Below, piece after piece: positions 7,999 to 16,702 of a stretch of DNA of 64,000 nucleotides (within the stretch, counting starts at the first letter, position 1; every line of letters starts with the position of its first letter). The DNA lies in the NCBI RefSeq assembly GCF_002101815.1, contig NZ_LQPM01000009.1, forward strand, positions 82,448-146,447, given 5' to 3'. This DNA comes from Mycobacterium paraense (GTDB lineage: Bacteria; Actinomycetota; Actinomycetes; Mycobacteriales; Mycobacteriaceae). A program made the position numbers and the translations under genes. The notes under the pieces were generated by a model. That model had not been told where the DNA came from and did no database searches. It saw only the letters and a program-made list of their open reading frames with translations.

Positions 7999-8613
7999 AT
8001 GATGAAATCCGTGGCCTATCGGATCGGTGTCCTCGCCGCCGCGTGCGGGCTCCTGTGCGCGCCCGCGGCGGTCGCCGACCCGGTCACCCTGCCGCCGATG
8101 ACCTCGGGCGGCGGCGGGCCGATCGTCGGCGGCGGCAACAACTCCGGGATCGCGCAGCAGCTGACCGGCCTGGGCAATCCGAACGTCCAGGAGGTCGACG
8201 GCCCGGACGCGGCCCAGTTCATCAACGCCGCGGCGGCGGTGAGCAACCCGCAGCTCGCGGCCCCCTTCGGATTGCTCAAGCGGGCATTGGCGTGCCAGAC
8301 CAACAACGCGGGGTTCGGGGCGCGCGCCTACCGGCGTAACGACGGGCAGTGGGGAGGAGCGATGCTGGTCGCCGCCAAGAGCGCCACCCCGAACGTCGAC
8401 GCGCTGACCGCGTGCGCCAAGACCAATTGGCGAAGGCCCACCCTCGGCAGCGACACCGCGATGTGCAACAGCGGCTGGACCACGCCCAATTCCTTCGACA
8501 GCCGCCGCAGCAACGCCGAGGCCTATTACATCTTCCTCGCCGGCACGGCCGACGACTTCTGCACCGCGCTCAACGCCAAATACAAGACCAACGCCGCAGC
8601 CTGGCCGTTCTAA
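7999..8613 (+). CDS. Exported protein of unknown function
   Basis: 204 residues with a Sec signal peptide (MMKSVAYRIGVLAAACGLLCAPAAVADP, cleavage probably after AVA). A glycine-rich linker SGGGGPIVGGGNNSG follows, then a domain with five later cysteines (ALACQTN, LTACAKT, AMCNSGW and FCTAL among them) that could form disulfides. GAGGGGAG just upstream serves as ribosome site. No family recognised; it may match the secreted protein near fadE7 in M. tuberculosis. Its stop overlaps that of the convergent gene at 8610. Confidence 0.7.
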   Translation: MMKSVAYRIGVLAAACGLLCAPAAVADPVTLPPMTSGGGGPIVGGGNNSGIAQQLTGLGNPNVQEVDGPDAAQFINAAAAVSNPQLAAPFGLLKRALACQTNNAGFGARAYRRNDGQWGGAMLVAAKSATPNVDALTACAKTNWRRPTLGSDTAMCNSGWTTPNSFDSRRSNAEAYYIFLAGTADDFCTALNAKYKTNAAAWPF

Positions 8614-9020
8614 ATCGCTTGCACGTGAGCGGTTTTCACCACCACCGCCGGGGCGCCCGAATCCGTGCTCGGTGAGTGCGGCAGCAGGGCCGCAATGGTC
8701 CATATCGCGATGCCGGCGACGAGCACGACGGCGCCGATGACGATGCCGGCGATCGCCATGCCGCGGCCCTTCTGGCCGGTTCTCCTGATCTGGGACAGCG
8801 CGACAAAGCCGAAGATGATGCCCAGGAAGGCCCCGATGAACATGCAGACCCAGCCGAACAGGGAGCACACCAACGACGCGACGGCGAAACCGTTGGTGCC
8901 GACCATCTGTGGCGGCGGGTACCCGGGCGGCGGCGGGTAACCGTAACCGCCTGCGGGAGGCGGCGGATAGCCGTAACCGCCCGGTGGCGGGGGTGGGTAG
9001 CTAGGCGGTTGTTCCGTCAC
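8610..9020 (-). CDS. Proline/glycine-rich DUF4190-type membrane protein
   Basis: 136 residues. The first 40 are repeated PPPPGGYGYP units, followed by a DUF4190-like pair of hydrophobic helices: GFAVASLVCSLFGWVCMFIG, ALSQIRRTGQKGRGMAIAGI and a last helix with IAIWTIAALLP. GTG at 9020 is chosen because GGAGGAGG lies five bases upstream, although an ATG at 9035 is in frame. Such proteins are common in mycobacteria and their role is unknown. Confidence 0.75.
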   Translation of the reverse strand: MTEQPPSYPPPPPGGYGYPPPPAGGYGYPPPPGYPPPQMVGTNGFAVASLVCSLFGWVCMFIGAFLGIIFGFVALSQIRRTGQKGRGMAIAGIVIGAVVLVAGIAIWTIAALLPHSPSTDSGAPAVVVKTAHVQAI

Positions 9021-9107
9021 GGCAGCCTCCTCCATCGAGAGGCAACACTCTACTCCCGTTTCGCCTGGTGAAGGGGCATTCGATCGGCCGCGCAGGCGCC
9101 CTTCGGC

Positions 9108-9398
9108 TCAGCCGTCGATGTGCGTCGGCGGGTCGGCCAACCCCGGATCGCCGGGGCGCTGGTCGGGGCCCATCACGTCGCAGCGCCGTTCGGGCACCAG
9201 GTAGGAGCTGGCCCCGTGCGGAACCAACTGGGGGGCCGCCACGCAGCGTTGCCAGGTCCCGTCGGGCTGGACGGGTCCATCGCACTTGCTGAGCACCGGC
9301 CCGCCGTAGAGGCAGCCGGCACCGGCAGGCGGCGCCGCGGCGATCAGTCCCGAGGCCACCAGCATGGCGGCCAACCCTCCGACGATGCTGCGCCTCAT
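9108..9398 (-). CDS. Small secreted CDGP-motif protein
   Basis: 96 residues with a signal peptide (MRRSIVGGLAAMLVASGLIA, cleavage near AGAG). The mature part is about 70 residues with a CDGP motif, a preceding CLYGG and four cysteines in all (GCLYGG, KCDGP, QRCVAA, RRCDVMG), which suggests two disulfides. The same CDGPVQPDGTWQRC-like segment is recurrent in small mycobacterial exported proteins. Function unknown. Confidence 0.7.
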   Translation of the reverse strand: MRRSIVGGLAAMLVASGLIAAAPPAGAGCLYGGPVLSKCDGPVQPDGTWQRCVAAPQLVPHGASSYLVPERRCDVMGPDQRPGDPGLADPPTHIDG

Positions 9399-9508
9399 GG
9401 TTGCCTCCCGTGACGTCGCCGCTGGGGCCTCGCCACGACGCTACCGCTTCCGCGGCCCTGTGATCCAGGTCACCGTGAGGCGCCCGCCGGGGCTAGCATG
9501 GATCTGTT

Positions 9509-9760
9509 ATGAGGGCGGTCGTTATCGCGGTCTGCTCCGCGATCGTGTCGGTGTTGCTCAGCGTCCCGACGGTGGCGCACGCGGATCCGTGCGTCAACGG
9601 CACCGTCCGGCCCGGTCCGGGCGCCGCCGTCCTGTTGTGCCAGGACCGCGGGTGGTTGTTGGTCATCCCGAAGGGCGCCGGCGGTTACGGCCCGGATCAG
9701 CCGCTGCCGCAGACCTGTGCGACGTTCGCGGACAAGTACATGTGCCCGACCGCAGGGTGA
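9509..9760 (+). CDS. Very small secreted protein
   Basis: 83 residues: signal peptide MRAVVIAVCSAIVSVLLSVP with cleavage after AHA, then a short mature chain with four cysteines (DPCVNG, LLCQDR, QTCATF, MCPTAG). TAGCAT at 9494-9499 resembles a -10 box close enough for a nearly leaderless transcript. It diverges from the CDGP protein gene. No function is apparent. Confidence 0.6.
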   Translation: MRAVVIAVCSAIVSVLLSVPTVAHADPCVNGTVRPGPGAAVLLCQDRGWLLVIPKGAGGYGPDQPLPQTCATFADKYMCPTAG

Positions 9761-9810
9761 GGCGCGCGCTGCCCGAATCACGCTGCGCCTGACAACATAG
9801 GCTGGAGAGC

Positions 9811-11187
9811 ATGTCGCGCCATCGCGTTGTCATCATCGGTAGCGGGTTCGGGGGTCTGAATGCGGCCCGGTCGCTCAAGCGGGCGGATGTCGACGTCACC
9901 CTGATCTCGAAGACCACCACGCACCTGTTCCAGCCGTTGCTGTACCAGGTGGCCACCGGGATCTTGTCCGAAGGCGACGTCGCCCCGACCACCCGCCTCA
10001 TCCTGCGCAAGCAGAAGAACGTGCGCGTGCTGTGGGGTGAGGTCGGCACGATCGACCTGAAGGCCAAGACGGTCACGTCGCACCTGATGGGGTTGCAGAC
10101 GGTGACGCCCTACGACAGTCTCATCGTGGCCGCCGGTGCCCAGCAGTCGTATTTCGGCCACGACGAGTACGCCGCCTTCGCGCCCGGCATGAAGAGCATC
10201 GACGACGCCCTGGAGTTGCGGGCTCGCATCCTCGGCGCGTTCGAGGCCGCCGAGGTCGCCACCGACCCGGCCGAACGCCAACGCCGGCTCACCTTCGTGG
10301 TCGTCGGCGCGGGGCCGACGGGCGTCGAGCTGGCCGGCGAGATCGTCCAGCTGGCCGAGCGGACGCTCGCCGGGGCGTTTCGGACCATCACGCCCAGCGA
10401 GTGCCGGGTCATCCTGCTCGACGCGGCGCCGGCGGTGCTGCCGCCCATGGGCGAGAAGCTCGGCCTGAAAGCCCAACGGCGGCTGGGCAAGATGGACGTC
10501 GACGTCCAGCTCAACGCCATGGTGACCACGGTCGACTACATGGGCATCACGGTCAGGGACAAAGACGGCACCGAGCGCCGCATCGAATGCGCCTGCAAGG
10601 TCTGGGCGGCGGGCGTGCAGGCCAGCCCGCTGGGCGCGATGATCGCCGAGCAGTCCGACGGCACCGAAACCGACCGCGCCGGGCGGGTGATCGTCGAGCC
10701 CGACCTCACCGTCAAGGGCCACCCGTACGTCTTCGTGATCGGCGACCTGATGTCGGTGCCCGGCGTGCCGGGGATGGCCCAGGGCGCGATCCAGGGCGCG
10801 CATTACGCCACCGGGCTGATCAAGCAGGCGGTGAAGGGCCAGGACGACCCGGCCAACCGCAAGCCGTTCAAGTACTTCGACAAGGGCAGCATGGCGTTGA
10901 TCTCGCGGTACAGCGCGGTCGCGAAGGTCGGCAAGCTGGAGTTCGGCGGCTTCATCGCCTGGCTGGCGTGGTTGCTGTTGCACCTGTTGTACCTGGTCGG
11001 CTTCCGCAACCGCATCGCCGCCATGTTCTCCTGGGGCATCTCGTTCCTGGGCCGCACCCGCGGCCAGATGGCGATCACCAGCCAGATGATGTACGCCCGG
11101 CCCGTGGTGGACTGGGTGGAGCGGCAGGCGCAAGAGGGGACGCTCGCGGCGGCCGAACGCATCGAAGCGGCCGAAAAGGCCGGTTAG
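9811..11187 (+). CDS. ndhA: Type II NADH dehydrogenase (NDH-2)
   Basis: 458 residues. RHRVVIIGSGFGGLNAARSL is the FAD-binding start and FVVVGAGPTGVELAGEI the NADH-binding loop; the C-terminus has a hydrophobic membrane-associating segment (FIAWLAWLLLHLLYLVGFRN). The enzyme oxidises NADH and reduces menaquinone without pumping protons. In M. tuberculosis a second NDH-2 gene, ndhA, sits tail to tail with metZ exactly as here, which is why I prefer ndhA over ndh. GGAGAG precedes the ATG. The stop overlaps that of metZ by four bases. Confidence 0.92.
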   Translation: MSRHRVVIIGSGFGGLNAARSLKRADVDVTLISKTTTHLFQPLLYQVATGILSEGDVAPTTRLILRKQKNVRVLWGEVGTIDLKAKTVTSHLMGLQTVTPYDSLIVAAGAQQSYFGHDEYAAFAPGMKSIDDALELRARILGAFEAAEVATDPAERQRRLTFVVVGAGPTGVELAGEIVQLAERTLAGAFRTITPSECRVILLDAAPAVLPPMGEKLGLKAQRRLGKMDVDVQLNAMVTTVDYMGITVRDKDGTERRIECACKVWAAGVQASPLGAMIAEQSDGTETDRAGRVIVEPDLTVKGHPYVFVIGDLMSVPGVPGMAQGAIQGAHYATGLIKQAVKGQDDPANRKPFKYFDKGSMALISRYSAVAKVGKLEFGGFIAWLAWLLLHLLYLVGFRNRIAAMFSWGISFLGRTRGQMAITSQMMYARPVVDWVERQAQEGTLAAAERIEAAEKAG

Positions 11188-12398
11188 CTCAGGGCCTGAT
11201 CGATATCGGCGATCAGGTCGTCGGTGCCCTCGAGGCCGACGGAGATGCGAACCACGTTGTCGCCCAGCCCGATTGCGGCGCGACCCTCCGGCCCCATCGC
11301 GCGGTGGGTCGTCGTCGCCGGGTGAGTCACCAGCGATTTGGCGTCGCCCAGGTTGTTGGAGATGTCGATCAGCCGCATCTTGTCCAGCACCTCGAAAGCC
11401 CGTTGCTTTGCTGTGTTTTCGGCGCAGTCGAGCGCGAAGGTGATCACCGTCCCGCCGCCCGACATCTGCCGCTTGGCCAGGTCGTACTGCGGGTGCGACG
11501 GCAGATACGGGTAGCGCACCCAGCTCACCGCCGGGTGGGTTTCCAGGAATTCGGCGATGCGGTGCGCCGAGGAGTTGCCGTGCTCGACCCGAACGGCCAT
11601 CGTCTCAAGGCCTTTCAGCAACACCCAGGCGTTGAACGCGCTCATCGCCGGGCCGGTGTGCCGCATCAGCTTCTGGACGGGGCCGTCGATGTACTCCTTG
11701 TCGCCGAGGATGGCGCCGCCCAGCACGCGGCCCTGGCCGTCGATGTGCTTGGTGGCCGAGTACACCACGACGTCCACCCCGAGCGGAAAGCCCTGCTGCA
11801 GCAGCGGCGTGGCAAAGACGTTGTCCAGCACCACCTTTGCGCCCGCGGCGTGGGCGAGCTCGGTCACCGCGGCGATGTCGACCAGTGACTGCATCGGGTT
11901 CGACGGCGTCTCGAAGAACACCGCCGTCGTGGGCACCGACAGCGCCTCCTCCCACTGCGCGAGGTCGTCGCCGTCGACGAAAACCGTTTCCACGCCCCAC
12001 CGCGGCAGGATCTCGTTGCACACCACGAAGCACGACCCGAACAGGCTGCGCGCCGCGACCAGCCGGTCGCCGGCGGCCAGCAGCGCGCCCAGCGAGGTGA
12101 AGACCGCGGCCATGCCGCTGGCGGTGGCGAACGCCGCGGGCGCCCCCTCGATCAGGCGCAGCCGTTCCTCGAACATCGTCACGGTCGGATTGCCGTAGCG
12201 GGAGTAGACGAAATGGTCCAGCTCGCCGGTGAACGACTGCTCCGCGACGGCCGCCGACTCGTAGACGTAGCCGGACGTCAGGAACATCGCCTCGGCGGTC
12301 TCCTCGAAACCGGACCGCAGCAGGCCGCCGCGCACGCCGATGGTGGCCTGGCTGACGCCGTCGGGCAACGCCTTGGGCGTGCGGACCGAATCGGTCAC
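11184..12398 (-). CDS. metZ: O-succinylhomoserine sulfhydrylase
   Basis: A 404-residue PLP enzyme of the Cys/Met metabolism family that makes homocysteine from O-succinylhomoserine and sulfide. Visible features are YSRYGNPTV, ATASGMAAV, FFETPSNP, LDNVFATPLLQ and the PLP lysine in VVYSATKHIDG (about K217). The GTG start at 12398 overlaps the rhodanese stop as GTGA, giving the usual length of about 404-406. It is the last gene of a coupled three-gene operon with the rhodanese and PurT-like protein, which suggests the rhodanese supplies or handles sulfur for this step (inference). Confidence 0.95.
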   Translation of the reverse strand: MTDSVRTPKALPDGVSQATIGVRGGLLRSGFEETAEAMFLTSGYVYESAAVAEQSFTGELDHFVYSRYGNPTVTMFEERLRLIEGAPAAFATASGMAAVFTSLGALLAAGDRLVAARSLFGSCFVVCNEILPRWGVETVFVDGDDLAQWEEALSVPTTAVFFETPSNPMQSLVDIAAVTELAHAAGAKVVLDNVFATPLLQQGFPLGVDVVVYSATKHIDGQGRVLGGAILGDKEYIDGPVQKLMRHTGPAMSAFNAWVLLKGLETMAVRVEHGNSSAHRIAEFLETHPAVSWVRYPYLPSHPQYDLAKRQMSGGGTVITFALDCAENTAKQRAFEVLDKMRLIDISNNLGDAKSLVTHPATTTHRAMGPEGRAAIGLGDNVVRISVGLEGTDDLIADIDQALS

Positions 12399-12817
12399 TG
12401 CTGCTTCCAGGGCAATCCGACCGCGCGCCAACCGGTTTCACCGCGATGACCGTCGGCGCCGAGCTGACCTTCGAAACCGTCCAGCACGTTGTAGGCCGGG
12501 GTGATGCCCAGTTGCGTGGCCACCTGGGCCGCGCCGATGGAGCGATTGCCCGAGCGGCACAAGAAGATCACGGGCCGCTCTTCGTCGGTCTCGGCCGCCG
12601 GGACCTGTCGGTTCAGCTCGTCGGCGAAGTTCGCATTGGGCATCCCGTTGCCCGTCACCCACTCGATGTAGACCACGTCGCGGCCCAGGGTCGACAGGTC
12701 GGGCACCCCGACGAAGCGCCATTCGGCGTCGGTGCGCACGTCGACCAACACGGCGTTGGGGTTGTCGCTGAGTAGCTTCCACGCCTGCTGGGGCGTGATG
12801 TCTCCTGCGTAGCTCAT
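12395..12817 (-). CDS. Single-domain rhodanese sulfurtransferase
   Basis: 140 residues, one rhodanese domain. LVDVRTDAEW is the N-terminal signature and FLCRSGNRSIGAA the active-site loop with persulfide-forming C87. An insert around VYIEWVTGNGMPNANFADEL is typical of this mycobacterial group. Both ends overlap neighbours (ATGA with the PurT-like gene, GTGA with metZ), so it is translated in step with them. It probably carries sulfane sulfur in the methionine pathway, as inferred from context. Confidence 0.9.
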   Translation of the reverse strand: MSYAGDITPQQAWKLLSDNPNAVLVDVRTDAEWRFVGVPDLSTLGRDVVYIEWVTGNGMPNANFADELNRQVPAAETDEERPVIFLCRSGNRSIGAAQVATQLGITPAYNVLDGFEGQLGADGHRGETGWRAVGLPWKQQ

Positions 12818-14001
12818 CCGCGTGAGTCTCGCATATTCAGCGCGTTCGCCACCTGCCGGGCGCGGTCGCGCGCGGCCGCCACGTCCGGCGCGGTGGCCAG
12901 TGCCACGCCGAGCGCGGCGGGGCGATGCTGCGGGTCGAAGATGCGCAGATCGCTTTCCGGCACCCGCAGCGCCGCGTTGAGCGCGTCGACGCCCCGGGAC
13001 CCGCCGTCGTGGCCGGCGTCGATCAGGTGGGCGGCGGCCGGCGACATCATCATGGTGTCGACCGGCAGGCCCAGGATCGCCCGGGCGTGCAGCTCGAACG
13101 CCGACAGCCGCTGGCTGCGCACGGTCACCCAGACGCTCGGGGGCGGGTGCGCGGTGACGTCGGAGAAGTACACCTCGTCGCCCTTGATCATCAGCTCGAC
13201 GCCGAAGACGCCACGCCCGCCCAGCGCCTTGATGATGCGCGCGGCGATCGACTTGGCCGCGTCCACCGCGGCGTCGCTCATCTGCTGGGGTTGCCACGCC
13301 TCCAGGACGGCCCCGTCGGCGTCCCGATGGCCGATCGGTGAGCAGAACTCCAACACCGGGCCGCTCGGGCCGTCCTTGCGGACCGCGAGCAGGGTGACGT
13401 CGAAGTCGACGTCGACGACCGTCTCGGCCATCACCCGGCCCGCCGTGCTGCCCACCGCGCGCTGCCACGCCGGCTCGATGTCATGCGGCCCGGAGACCAC
13501 CGAGTGCCCCCGCCCGGACACCGGCTTCACCAGCAACGGATACCCGGCGTGCGCGGCCACCGCCTGCAGTTCGCCGACCGATCCGACGAACCAGAACGGC
13601 GCGGTGGGCAGCCCCAACTCGTCGGCCGCCAGCCGGCGCAGGGCCTCGCGGTCGGCGGTGAGCCGCACGGTGCGGGCGTTCGGCACCAGTTCGGTGCGCT
13701 CGTGGTCGTGGCCGTCGGCCAGCGCCCCGGCGGCGACCGCGTCGGTGGCCGTCACCACGAACTCCGGTTGGTGCTGTCGAATCGCCCGCGACAGCTCGTC
13801 GGGGTCGGTCAGGCGCTCCTCGACGGCGGCCACCCGCGCGCCGAGGTGCCGCAGCGCGATCGCCAGCTCCCGGGTGAGCTCGCCGGAACCGAGCAGCAGC
13901 ACCGCCGGCCGGGCGTCGGCCGGGGCGGGCGGCGCGGCGTCCGGGGGCACGGCCAGGGCCGTCGTCTGGTCGTCCTGTCCTTCGGTCAAGCCGTCAGTCA
14001 C
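12814..14001 (-). CDS. purT: PurT-like ATP-grasp enzyme with altered substrate site
   Basis: 395 residues. The ATP-grasp frame of formate-dependent GAR transformylase is clear: VLLLGSGELTRELAIAL, LTADREALRRLAADELGLPT, YPLLVKPVSGRG, PIGHRDADG...WQPQQMS and GVFGVELMIKGDEVYFS. However, residues expected to bind GAR differ. Where E. coli PurT reads VPEIEAIA this one has VTATDAVA (about 83-90), a preceding stretch is shorter, and the SEVSPRPHDTGM motif is replaced by SDVTAHPPPSVW. It is annotated purT in M. tuberculosis and may still act on GAR. The coupling to a rhodanese and metZ also allows a different ligase or kinase substrate. Confidence 0.82.
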   Translation of the reverse strand: MTDGLTEGQDDQTTALAVPPDAAPPAPADARPAVLLLGSGELTRELAIALRHLGARVAAVEERLTDPDELSRAIRQHQPEFVVTATDAVAAGALADGHDHERTELVPNARTVRLTADREALRRLAADELGLPTAPFWFVGSVGELQAVAAHAGYPLLVKPVSGRGHSVVSGPHDIEPAWQRAVGSTAGRVMAETVVDVDFDVTLLAVRKDGPSGPVLEFCSPIGHRDADGAVLEAWQPQQMSDAAVDAAKSIAARIIKALGGRGVFGVELMIKGDEVYFSDVTAHPPPSVWVTVRSQRLSAFELHARAILGLPVDTMMMSPAAAHLIDAGHDGGSRGVDALNAALRVPESDLRIFDPQHRPAALGVALATAPDVAAARDRARQVANALNMRDSRG

Positions 14002-14030
14002 CGCTCAAGGATAGGTCGGTTCCCCGCAGG

Positions 14031-14669
14031 CTAGGGCTGGCCGGGAAGCAGCCGCACCATCAGGCCGTTGGCCTCGGCCAAGACCGTGTCGTCGGCGTCG
14101 ACCAGCTCCGCGGCGACGAACGCCTTGCGGCCCTCGGCCGTGGTGACCCGCCCGCGCACCGCCAGCGGCGCGTCGATCGGGGTGACCTTGCGGTAGTCGA
14201 CATGCAGGAACGCCGTGCGGCTGATCGGCCGCCCGGCGGCGTGGGAAATCATGCCGAACATGTGGTCGAACAGCAGCGGCAGCACGCCGCCGTGCACGGC
14301 GTGATTGCCGCCGACGTGAAACCGGCTGAAGTATCCGGTCATCTCGACGCCGTCGGGGGCGTACCGGGTCAACGTCCACGGTGGCAGCAGCAGGCTGCCC
14401 ATGCCGGGCAGGTCGGGCGTCCGCCCGGCCGGCGCCTGGCCCTCCTCGGCCCGGAACGGGCGCAGGACCTCCACCAGGGCCGCGGCGCGGTCGGCCGCGT
14501 CGTCCCAGACGTCGTCGGAGGGGTTCGCGGACACGGCCAAGTCCTGCAGGGCCCGCATCGCCGCGACGAACCGGCCGAAACCCGGGCCGGGGCTGGCCGG
14601 GCCGTATTCGGGAAAGCCGCCGTGGTGTTCGTATTCGGGATCGAGCTCTTTAGGGTCCGCCTCGGTCAC
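14031..14669 (-). CDS. Hotdog-fold thioesterase-like protein (Rv0356c type)
   Basis: 212 residues. The first 60 are acidic and disordered-looking, followed by a PaaI/hotdog domain: [38 protein letters not shown] with the conserved G-x-x-H-G-G segment, and [19 protein letters not shown]. It likely hydrolyses an acyl-CoA thioester of unknown acyl group. The GTG start at 14669 overlaps the purA stop as GTGA. The same purA-thioesterase pair occurs in M. tuberculosis. Confidence 0.83.
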   Translation of the reverse strand: MTEADPKELDPEYEHHGGFPEYGPASPGPGFGRFVAAMRALQDLAVSANPSDDVWDDAADRAAALVEVLRPFRAEEGQAPAGRTPDLPGMGSLLLPPWTLTRYAPDGVEMTGYFSRFHVGGNHAVHGGVLPLLFDHMFGMISHAAGRPISRTAFLHVDYRKVTPIDAPLAVRGRVTTAEGRKAFVAAELVDADDTVLAEANGLMVRLLPGQP

Positions 14670-15964
14670 GGGCGGGCCGCCAGGACGTCGCGGCGCACGA
14701 TCGTCTGATCGCGTCCGGGACCGACGCCGATGCACGAAATGTGGGCTCCGGCAAGCTCTTCCAGCCGCAACACGTAATCCCGTGCCTTGGCGGGCAGGTC
14801 GTCGAACTCCCGGGCGTCCGAGATGTCCTCCCACCAGCCGGGCAGCTCCTCGTAGATGGGTTCGGCGCGGTGCAGGTCGCTCTGGGTCATCGGCATGTCC
14901 CCGATGCGCTCCCCGTCGATCCGGTAGCCGACGCACACCGGCACCGTTTCCAGGCTGGAGAGCACGTCGAGCTTGGTCAGGAAGAAGTCGGTGATGCCGT
15001 TGACCCGGGTGGCGTAGCGGGCGACGACCGCGTCGAACCAGCCGCAGCGCCGGCGCCGCCCGGTGGTGACGCCGAATTCGCCGCCGGTCTTGGACAGGTA
15101 TTCGCCGTTCTCGTCGAACAGCTCGGTGGGGAACGGCCCGGAGCCCACCCGGGTGGTGTAGGCCTTGAGGATCCCCAGCACGGCGGTGATCCGGGTCGGG
15201 CCGATCCCCGACCCCACGCACGCGCCGCCCGCCGTCGGATTCGACGACGTCACGTAGGGGTAGGTGCCGTGGTCGACGTCCAGCAGCGTGCCCTGGGAGC
15301 CCTCCAGCAGCACCGTCTCGCCGGCCTCCAGCGCGACGTTGAGCAGCCGGCGGGTGTCGCGGATGCGGTGGCGGAAGCCGTCGGCCTGTTCCAGCAGGGC
15401 CTCGACGATCTGGTGCGGGTCGAGCGCCTTGCGGTTGTAGATCTTGACCAGGATCTGGTTCTTCAGTTCCAGCGCGGCCTCGACCTTGTGGGTCAGCAGC
15501 TCGGGGTCGAGCACGTCGGCGACCCGGATCCCCTGCCGGGCGATCTTGTCCTGGTAGCACGGGCCGATGCCGCGGCCCGTGGTGCCGATCTTCTTGTTGC
15601 CCATGTAGCGCTCGGTGACCTTGTCGATGGCGACGTGGTAGGGCAACAGCAGGTGCGCGTCGGCGGAGATCAGCAGCTTGGTGGTGTCCACGCCCCGGTC
15701 CTCGAGGCCCTTGAGCTCGTCGAGCAGCACCCCGGGGTCCACCACCACGCCGTTGCCGATCACGTTGGTGACGCCGGGCGTCAGCACCCCGGACGGGATC
15801 AGGTGCAGCGCGAAATTCTCGCCGCTGGGCAGGACGACGGTGTGCCCGGCGTTGTTGCCACCCTGATAGCGCACCACCCACTGCACGCGCCCGCCGAGCA
15901 GGTCAGTGGCCTTACCTTTGCCCTCGTCGCCCCATTGGGCGCCGATGAGGACGATTGCCGGCAT
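14666..15964 (-). CDS. purA: Adenylosuccinate synthetase
   Basis: 432 residues, the size known in mycobacteria. [20 protein letters not shown] gives the P-loop-like [27 protein letters not shown] and GSQGTLLD are also present. It makes adenylosuccinate from IMP, aspartate and GTP, the first committed step to AMP. The ATG at 15964 is fixed by this N-terminus; the 18-residue extension upstream is spurious. It is translationally coupled to the downstream thioesterase-like gene. Confidence 0.97.
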   Translation of the reverse strand: MPAIVLIGAQWGDEGKGKATDLLGGRVQWVVRYQGGNNAGHTVVLPSGENFALHLIPSGVLTPGVTNVIGNGVVVDPGVLLDELKGLEDRGVDTTKLLISADAHLLLPYHVAIDKVTERYMGNKKIGTTGRGIGPCYQDKIARQGIRVADVLDPELLTHKVEAALELKNQILVKIYNRKALDPHQIVEALLEQADGFRHRIRDTRRLLNVALEAGETVLLEGSQGTLLDVDHGTYPYVTSSNPTAGGACVGSGIGPTRITAVLGILKAYTTRVGSGPFPTELFDENGEYLSKTGGEFGVTTGRRRRCGWFDAVVARYATRVNGITDFFLTKLDVLSSLETVPVCVGYRIDGERIGDMPMTQSDLHRAEPIYEELPGWWEDISDAREFDDLPAKARDYVLRLEELAGAHISCIGVGPGRDQTIVRRDVLAARP

Positions 15965-16056
15965 GACGTTGCTCCAACCTGATCTCGCCTGCTTATTGTG
16001 GTCCAGCCGGTGACACACCCTATCCCAGCCCTGTCTCAGGAGGTTGCGACTGACGC

Positions 16057-16683
16057 ATGGAAACCGTGGGGGTGTTGGTGTTCGGCGACCGGCGGCTGCC
16101 CGGGCCGCTGACCGGCCTGCCGGTGCACCCGGCCGACATCGACGCCGCGATCGGGCCGTACCGGCGCCTGGCGGTCGTCGGCGCCGACGCGGACCTGGCC
16201 GCGGTGCTGACCGGATTGCTGCGCGCCGACCGGCTCGACGTCGAGGTGGCCTACGTGCCGCCCCGCCGCACCCGCGCCACCCGGATCTACCGCCTGCCGG
16301 CCGGACGGCGCGCGGCGCGGCGCGCCCTGAGCGGCGCGGCGCACCGGGTGACCCTGGTCCGCGACGAGACCGGATCGGCGGTCGTCGGGCGGGCCGGCTG
16401 GCTGCCCGCGGACGGCGGGCGGCTCCTGCGCGGCGAGGCGGTCGTCGACGACACCACCCTGTTCGACGGCGAGGTCGCCGCCGTGCGCGTCGAGCCGACG
16501 CTGGCCCTGCCGGGCCTGCGGGCCTCGCTGCCGGGCGGACCCTGGCGCCGGTGGGTCGCCGGCCGCGCGGCCCAGCTGGGCAGCACCGGCGTCACCGTCG
16601 TGCGCGACGGCGTCGCGGCGCCACGCCCGGCGCGCCGGTCGACGTTCTACCGCAACGTCGAAGGTTGGCTGCTGGTCCGGTAG
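16057..16683 (+). CDS. Conserved mycobacterial protein of unknown function (Rv0358-like)
   Basis: 208 residues, arginine and alanine rich, no signal peptide or membrane segment. It begins [20 protein letters not shown] and ends [20 protein letters not shown] sequence lies 13 bases before the ATG, rather far. Position opposite purA matches Rv0358 of M. tuberculosis. The early [15 protein letters not shown] region faintly recalls the diacylglycerol/sphingoid kinase fold, but I see no catalytic motif and do not assign it. Confidence 0.7.
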   Translation: METVGVLVFGDRRLPGPLTGLPVHPADIDAAIGPYRRLAVVGADADLAAVLTGLLRADRLDVEVAYVPPRRTRATRIYRLPAGRRAARRALSGAAHRVTLVRDETGSAVVGRAGWLPADGGRLLRGEAVVDDTTLFDGEVAAVRVEPTLALPGLRASLPGGPWRRWVAGRAAQLGSTGVTVVRDGVAAPRPARRSTFYRNVEGWLLVR

Positions 16684-16702
16684 CAACCTCGGGGCGGCAG
16701 CG

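Noticed and set aside
6511..8868. Leftward frame of 785 codons
   Set aside because: It lies opposite the acyl-CoA dehydrogenase and the exported protein and has no family motif.
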